The notes under the pieces were generated by a model. That model did not search any database and was not told where the DNA came from. It worked only from the letters and a program-made list of their open reading frames with translations. From NCBI GenBank assembly GCA_016779285.1, contig JADHNV010000040.1, positions 1 to 9,428 on the forward strand: 9,428 bases of DNA, in the 5' to 3' direction. Origin of the DNA: SAR86 cluster bacterium (lineage in GTDB: Bacteria; Pseudomonadota; Gammaproteobacteria; Magnimaribacterales; D2472). Made by a program: the position numbers and the translations under genes. Below, one piece after another: positions 6,138-9,428 of the stretch (its first letter is position 1; each line of letters begins with the position of its first letter).

Positions 6138-6928
6138 ATAAGCAAAAGCACCACACCCAGAGCAACTCTATACAGAACAAATGGGGTCATACCAATCTTC
6201 TCAACAAATTGTAGAAAACTCTTAATAGTAAAAAATGCTATTAGCGCTGAGCCAATGAAGCCTGTGAGCATGATGAGGATATCACTTATTGCAATCGAAT
6301 AAGCGCCCTTGGCAAGCATTAATACCAATGCACCCAAAATTGTAGGAATGCTTAATAGAAAAGCAAACTTTGAAGTGTCTTTAATATTTAATCCAATAAT
6401 TAGCGCTCCTGTAATTGCCATCCCAGATCTAGAGGCGCCTGGGAATACAGCCAGCGCTTGAAAACATCCAATTATCAAGGCTGCAATTAACGTCAACTCA
6501 GTTAAAGATTTAGATTGACGTGAGGACTTAAAGGCAGCGTATAACAAGCCAGCAAATACAAGGTTTGCCCATGCGATTGAATTGATATTTGCAGATCTAG
6601 ACTCGGTTAAATCAGATGCTAGCAATCCAACAAGAACAATTGGCAAGGTTGCAACAAGAAGGTTTAATCCCAGAGAAAAATCTTCTTTGCTCCTAGTTTT
6701 TTGCCATGGCATCCAAGCATAGATTAGCCCCTGGATATCTTTTTTAAAAAAATACATTACTGCAGCTAAGGTTCCAGCATGAACTGAAATATCAAAAACA
6801 ATCCCAAAGTCTTTTGCTCCAAACAGCAATGATGGAAATAATAAATGTGCTGAACTTGAAACTGGTAAAAATTCAGTTAAACCTTGAATCAGCGCAAGAA
6901 GGAGCGCAAGAAAATAATCTGAAATCAT
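6134..6928 (-). CDS. uppP: Undecaprenyl-diphosphatase UppP (BacA)
   Basis: UppP removes a phosphate from undecaprenyl diphosphate at the inner membrane, regenerating the lipid carrier for peptidoglycan and other envelope polymers; extra copies confer bacitracin resistance. The 264 residues (E. coli 273) are hydrophobic with about seven or eight membrane segments. The first signature is QGLTEFLPVSSSAHL at 15-29, fitting the (E/Q)xxxE pattern with Gln15 and Glu19. The second is PGASRSG at 163-169, containing the essential Arg167. A conserved C-terminal stretch is SFLQFVEKIGMTPFVLYR (237-254). It starts within the tsaB stop (ATGA) and ends within the rsmJ start (ATGA), so it is probably translated by coupling. 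No Shine-Dalgarno is present. Confidence 0.96.
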   Translation of the reverse strand: MISDYFLALLLALIQGLTEFLPVSSSAHLLFPSLLFGAKDFGIVFDISVHAGTLAAVMYFFKKDIQGLIYAWMPWQKTRSKEDFSLGLNLLVATLPIVLVGLLASDLTESRSANINSIAWANLVFAGLLYAAFKSSRQSKSLTELTLIAALIIGCFQALAVFPGASRSGMAITGALIIGLNIKDTSKFAFLLSIPTILGALVLMLAKGAYSIAISDILIMLTGFIGSALIAFFTIKSFLQFVEKIGMTPFVLYRVALGVVLLLI

Positions 6929-7584
6929 ATTTTTTTATAATCAGGGGTTTTAAGATAAACAGGATTTGCATTCTCTGGAAGAAAGCTTGCACCGCTTGCC
7001 AGCCTCTTCTTAGCCAATGACGCAATGGATTCAGCGCTGCCTTCAGCTCGTGCTAAAAAATTAGAGTGCTTTCCTGCTTCCACAGGCCAACCTGTTCCAG
7101 CAAAATAACAATCATCTTTTTCTAATAAAGAAGACAATTGATTCATCTCCATCACTGACTCGGCTCTTGTTGGTGTAAGCTCATCTTTATTTTTCTGATA
7201 ACTGCAAAAATAGCTTTCTTTTAAATCAGCTTCAATGGCTATATAAATTTCTGCCTCAACCTCATCAATCCATTGGCATGCCTCAAGCGCAAGAGACTCA
7301 AGGTTAGATACTGCAATCAGTGGTAATTCCTTTGCTACAGCTACAGCTTTTAGAAAGGAGGCTGTGATTCTAAGCGCTGTGTATGAGCCTGGGCCGCAAG
7401 CAAAAGCTAAAGCATCCAGAGCATCGAAGTCTTCATTGGAATCAAAGCCAACTCTCGCAAAAAGCTGATCCCAGTTTGGTCTATCTTTTCGGTCATGGGT
7501 TTGAGTAAAAGTATTTACCTCATCATCATTGAGCAATGAGATTGATGAGTAATTTCCACTAACATCAAAAGATAAAATTTTCAT
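6925..7584 (-). CDS. tsaB: tRNA threonylcarbamoyladenosine synthesis protein TsaB
   Basis: TsaB is the non-catalytic partner of TsaD and TsaE in forming t6A37 on tRNAs that read ANN codons, an essential modification in many bacteria. The 219 residues (E. coli 231) show the ASKHA fold start MKILSFDVSG, then the family signature ACGPGSYTALRI at 62-73 (usually GPGSFTGLRIG), and VSNLESLALEA at 92-102. The end keeps the family pattern PxxANPVYLK at 203-212. The usual DARxxEVY segment is diverged to EADLKESYF (118-126). Its ATG is four bases after the adk stop and its TGA overlaps the uppP ATG. The last codons contain seven consecutive A (6930-6936 on the plus strand as T). tsaD and tsaE are not in this window. 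Confidence 0.93.
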   Translation of the reverse strand: MKILSFDVSGNYSSISLLNDDEVNTFTQTHDRKDRPNWDQLFARVGFDSNEDFDALDALAFACGPGSYTALRITASFLKAVAVAKELPLIAVSNLESLALEACQWIDEVEAEIYIAIEADLKESYFCSYQKNKDELTPTRAESVMEMNQLSSLLEKDDCYFAGTGWPVEAGKHSNFLARAEGSAESIASLAKKRLASGASFLPENANPVYLKTPDYKKI

Positions 7585-7588
7585 TCAA

Positions 7589-8233
7589 TTAAAAATTTTG
7601 CTCAATGTCCTCAAATACTTTTTCAACAGACTGAGAGCCATCAACAGCAATATACTTCAGGGAGCTTTTACTTGTTTGAGATTGATAGTAGGTAACAAGA
7701 GGTTTAGTTTCATCTTGATAAACCTGTAACCGATGTTTAACCGTTTCAGGCATGTCATCTTCCCTTTGAATGAGTGCCTCTCCGGTAATATCATCTACAC
7801 CCTCATTTTTTGGGGGTTGGAAGATCAAATGATAATTTCTTCCCGAACCTGGATGGACCCTTCTACCCGACATTCTATCTATAATCACCTCATCATCAAC
7901 CTTAATCTCAATTACATGCGTGAACTCAATATTATTTTCAACGCATAGATCAGCTTGACCCACAGTTCTGATGCCACCATCAAATAAATAACCCTTTTCA
8001 CAGTCAGGCTGAGCAATGCGATCAAGAATCAGTTCAATGATAATCTGATCAGAAACCAGACGGCCAGAATTCATAATGTCTGTAACTTTTTTACCTAACT
8101 CACTGCCTGATGCAATTGCTGATCTCAACATATCTCCGGTGCTGATTTTAGGTATTTTAAGAAATTTGCAAATTATATCTGCCTGAGTTCCTTTGCCAGC
8201 ACCTGGTGGACCTAAAAGAAGTATTTTATTCAT
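7589..8233 (-). CDS. adk: Adenylate kinase with altered DGFPR signature
   Basis: Adk interconverts ATP + AMP and two ADP in the cytoplasm and is normally essential. The 214 residues equal the E. coli length. The P-loop is GPPGAGKGT at 8-16, the AMP-binding region STGDMLR at 31-37, and the long LID domain spans about 120-160 with GRRVHPGSGRNYH and DDITGEALIQREDD; the LID has no cysteine zinc site. The striking feature is residues 85-89: the family signature DG(F/Y)PR reads DGGIR, with Gly87 and Ile88 replacing Phe and Pro. Flanking residues, including the AMP-contacting Arg89, are intact, so this is not a frameshift. The ATG overlaps the acpS stop and lacks a Shine-Dalgarno. Placement between acpS and tsaB is unlike E. 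coli. Confidence 0.96.
   Translation of the reverse strand: MNKILLLGPPGAGKGTQADIICKFLKIPKISTGDMLRSAIASGSELGKKVTDIMNSGRLVSDQIIIELILDRIAQPDCEKGYLFDGGIRTVGQADLCVENNIEFTHVIEIKVDDEVIIDRMSGRRVHPGSGRNYHLIFQPPKNEGVDDITGEALIQREDDMPETVKHRLQVYQDETKPLVTYYQSQTSKSSLKYIAVDGSQSVEKVFEDIEQNF
7970..7975 (-). other. Non-consensus codons in the adenylate kinase signature
   Basis: These two codons (GGC ATC on the minus strand) encode Gly87-Ile88 where almost all adenylate kinases have Phe/Tyr-Pro. The change needs several base substitutions per codon and keeps the frame. The bases also form part of a small inverted repeat, TGATG-GTGG-CATCA (7970-7983 region), probably by chance. Confidence 0.7.
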
Positions 8234-8607
8234 TTTTCTAATACTGCAAATGCAAGTAGATGATTGCTTTCATCGGCTAGACTAACATGTGATTTGATGA
8301 TGCCCAAGCTCTCAACATAAGATTTTGCCTTAACAGATAATAAAACCTCCGGTTTGCCAGCTGAATTTCTAATTATTTGGATATCACGAGGAAACACTGG
8401 GTCTTTGAATCCCGTTCCAAGTGCTTTAACGAAAGCTTCCTTGGCAGCAAATTGCTTGCCAAGATAGGATTGACTGCGCCCTTCTGGCATATCTGAATAT
8501 TGCTCAAGCTCTTGGTCACCTAAAATTTTATTTGCAAAAGCAGATAGAGACTTCATGTTCTTAATTCTATCTAAATCAACTAAATCTGTTCCAATCCCAT
8601 AAATCAT
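8230..8607 (-). CDS. acpS: Holo-[acyl-carrier-protein] synthase
   Basis: AcpS attaches the 4'-phosphopantetheine arm of coenzyme A to acyl carrier protein, activating it for fatty-acid synthesis. The 125 residues match the single-domain AcpS trimer-forming type (E. coli 126). GIGTDLVDLDRI at 4-15 contains the metal ligand Asp8, and QFAAKEAFVKALGTG at 52-66 contains the second metal ligand Glu57 and the conserved Lys. SHVSLADE at 106-113 and AFAVLE at the C-terminus complete the family pattern. It overlaps recO at its start and adk at its end, each by ATGA. In many gammaproteobacteria pdxJ lies between recO and acpS; here it is missing. No Shine-Dalgarno, so coupling to recO is likely. Confidence 0.96.
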   Translation of the reverse strand: MIYGIGTDLVDLDRIKNMKSLSAFANKILGDQELEQYSDMPEGRSQSYLGKQFAAKEAFVKALGTGFKDPVFPRDIQIIRNSAGKPEVLLSVKAKSYVESLGIIKSHVSLADESNHLLAFAVLEK

Positions 8608-9299
8608 ATTCTAATTTTTTTAAAAAAATTCCTGCTGCTTAGCTCTCTGCCATCCAAGCATGCACTAATGGCAACTTGCGACAGTTGTTTTAATTTTAAC
8701 TTATCAATTCCCTCAAGGGTTCTACTTTTAATTGCTGCAATTTCATTAGCAGAAAAGCCCTCGTCATCCCCGCTTTGATGAAATCCCTTCTCAGGCATGT
8801 ATGAATACATAATTGAATCTTTAAATTCTGAATTCTCTTTGCTATCCGTATCAAAATTAATTCCATATCCAAGCACATCGAGAAGATCAAACTCAAATAC
8901 CCTTAAATCAAGCTCAGAAATTGCATCAGATCTAGCAAGTTCAATAAAGTTTTGATAAAGGTTGTATAGCTCTTGATTGGGCAATCCTTTTGGAAGAAGA
9001 CGCATCATCAATTCATTAACATAGAGGTAAGTATAAAGATCATGAGGTCCTTTAACTGACTGCGAGGCATAGTTAGAATCTATCTGAGTTAAAGTTTTCA
9101 TTTCCGATTTTCCGGCAACAATTATTCTCAAGGCAGAGAAAGGAAGCAAATGACCAAAAAACTTTGATCGAGGATTTTTTGCACCCTTAGCCATAATTGA
9201 AATTTTTCCTGAAGATTCTGTAAAAACATCTGCAATGATTGATGTGTCCCCAAAAGACCTGGCATGCAATAGAAAGCATGACTCCCAGTTATGTGGCAT
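8604..9299 (-). CDS. recO: DNA repair protein RecO
   Basis: RecO, with RecR, loads RecA onto SSB-coated single-stranded DNA in gap repair. The N-terminal OB-fold region shows WESCFLLHARSFGDTS (residues 5-20), DVFTESSGKISIMAKGAK and the segment around HLLPFSAL. The helical middle has YLYVNELMMRLLP, and the C-terminal part RVFEFDLLDVLGYGINF. The ATG at 9299 gives 231 residues, and its first residues line up with E. coli RecO (MEGWQRAFVLHSRP). An upstream in-frame TTG at 9320 would add seven residues and a longer overlap with era, and is less likely. The 3' end contains an AT palindrome with T7 and A7 runs just before the acpS start. It overlaps era by 11 bases. Confidence 0.94.
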   Translation of the reverse strand: MPHNWESCFLLHARSFGDTSIIADVFTESSGKISIMAKGAKNPRSKFFGHLLPFSALRIIVAGKSEMKTLTQIDSNYASQSVKGPHDLYTYLYVNELMMRLLPKGLPNQELYNLYQNFIELARSDAISELDLRVFEFDLLDVLGYGINFDTDSKENSEFKDSIMYSYMPEKGFHQSGDDEGFSANEIAAIKSRTLEGIDKLKLKQLSQVAISACLDGRELSSRNFFKKIRI

Positions 9300-9428
9300 C
9301 TTGATTGCTGCCCACTCCAAGGCTGCTTAAATACTGAGCATCATTATTCCAATTCTTATTTACTTTCACAAAAGTTTTTAATAAAACTTTTTTGTGAATC
9401 ATTTTCTCAAGCTCAACTCTTGTTTGCT
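9289..9428 (-). CDS. era: GTPase Era, C-terminal end (cut by window edge)
   Basis: Era is an essential GTPase that binds the 3' end of 16S rRNA during small-subunit assembly. Only the last 45 codons and the TAA stop are present, and the frame stays open to the right edge. The visible residues include RVELEKMIHKKVLLKTFVKV, then W and D, and finally YLSSLGV. These match the C-terminal end of the KH domain (E. coli ends in ...[24 protein letters not shown]). About seven residues extend beyond the usual LGY end. The stop lies inside the start of recO, an 11-base overlap. The rnc-era-recO order of other proteobacteria makes the call firm although the GTP-binding domain is not visible. Confidence 0.9.
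   Translation of the reverse strand, partial: QTRVELEKMIHKKVLLKTFVKVNKNWNNDAQYLSSLGVGSNQDAT

Noticed and set aside
8613..8630. Perfect 18-base palindrome AATTTTTTTAAAAAAATT near the recO end
   Set aside because: It codes for Phe-Phe-Lys-Lys in the RecO tail; a -1 slip there reaches a stop at once, so it is not a fusion site. Composition explains it.
9299..9320. TTG at 9320 as the recO start
   Set aside because: The ATG at 9299 aligns with the normal RecO N-terminus and gives a shorter overlap with era; no ribosome site supports the TTG.
9367..9396. AT-rich inverted repeat with a T6 run (CACAAAAGTTTT...AAAAC then T6), terminator-like on the plus strand
   Set aside because: It encodes conserved Era C-terminal residues (HKKVLLKTFVKV), has an all-AT stem apart from few pairs, and no plus-strand gene is upstream that needs it.

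Overview
The window looks like the chromosome of an AT-rich, compact gammaproteobacterium. The evidence for this group is a gamma-type SecD N-terminus, an RsmJ (a family centred on Gammaproteobacteria), a long-form adenylate kinase without a cysteine zinc site, and the queA-tgt-yajC-secD and era-recO-acpS orders. Tight packing, four-base ATGA overlaps and few Shine-Dalgarno sequences suggest a streamlined, possibly marine lineage such as the SAR86 cluster. That placement is inference from style, not a database match.

Layout. (1) Bases 1-3154, minus strand: queA, tgt, yajC and secD, read in that order, with secD running off the left edge. QueA and Tgt act in queuosine modification of tRNA; YajC and SecD belong to the Sec export machinery. 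(2) Bases 3155-3356: a short divergent region with back-to-back putative promoters and a complete tRNA-Leu(CAA) on the plus strand. (3) Bases 3357-5401, plus strand: proB and proA, the first two steps of proline synthesis from glutamate. They overlap by ATGA across a run of seven A. (4) Bases 5403-9428, minus strand: era (3' end only), recO, acpS, adk, tsaB, uppP and rsmJ, read in that order. Most of these junctions overlap and the longest gap is four bases. This long operon combines ribosome maturation, DNA repair, fatty-acid carrier activation, nucleotide balance, tRNA t6A modification, cell-wall lipid recycling and 16S rRNA methylation.

Almost every base is assigned. No mobile element, CRISPR array, phage gene or new multi-gene system is visible. 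The points most worth a second look are: a canonical -1 slippery heptamer at the end of a PUA-less proB that would give a ProB-ProA fusion like eukaryotic P5C synthase; an adenylate kinase whose DGFPR signature reads DGGIR; a ProA that resembles alphaproteobacterial forms more than E. coli; overlapping divergent promoters that would leave queA nearly leaderless; and the absence of pdxJ between recO and acpS.
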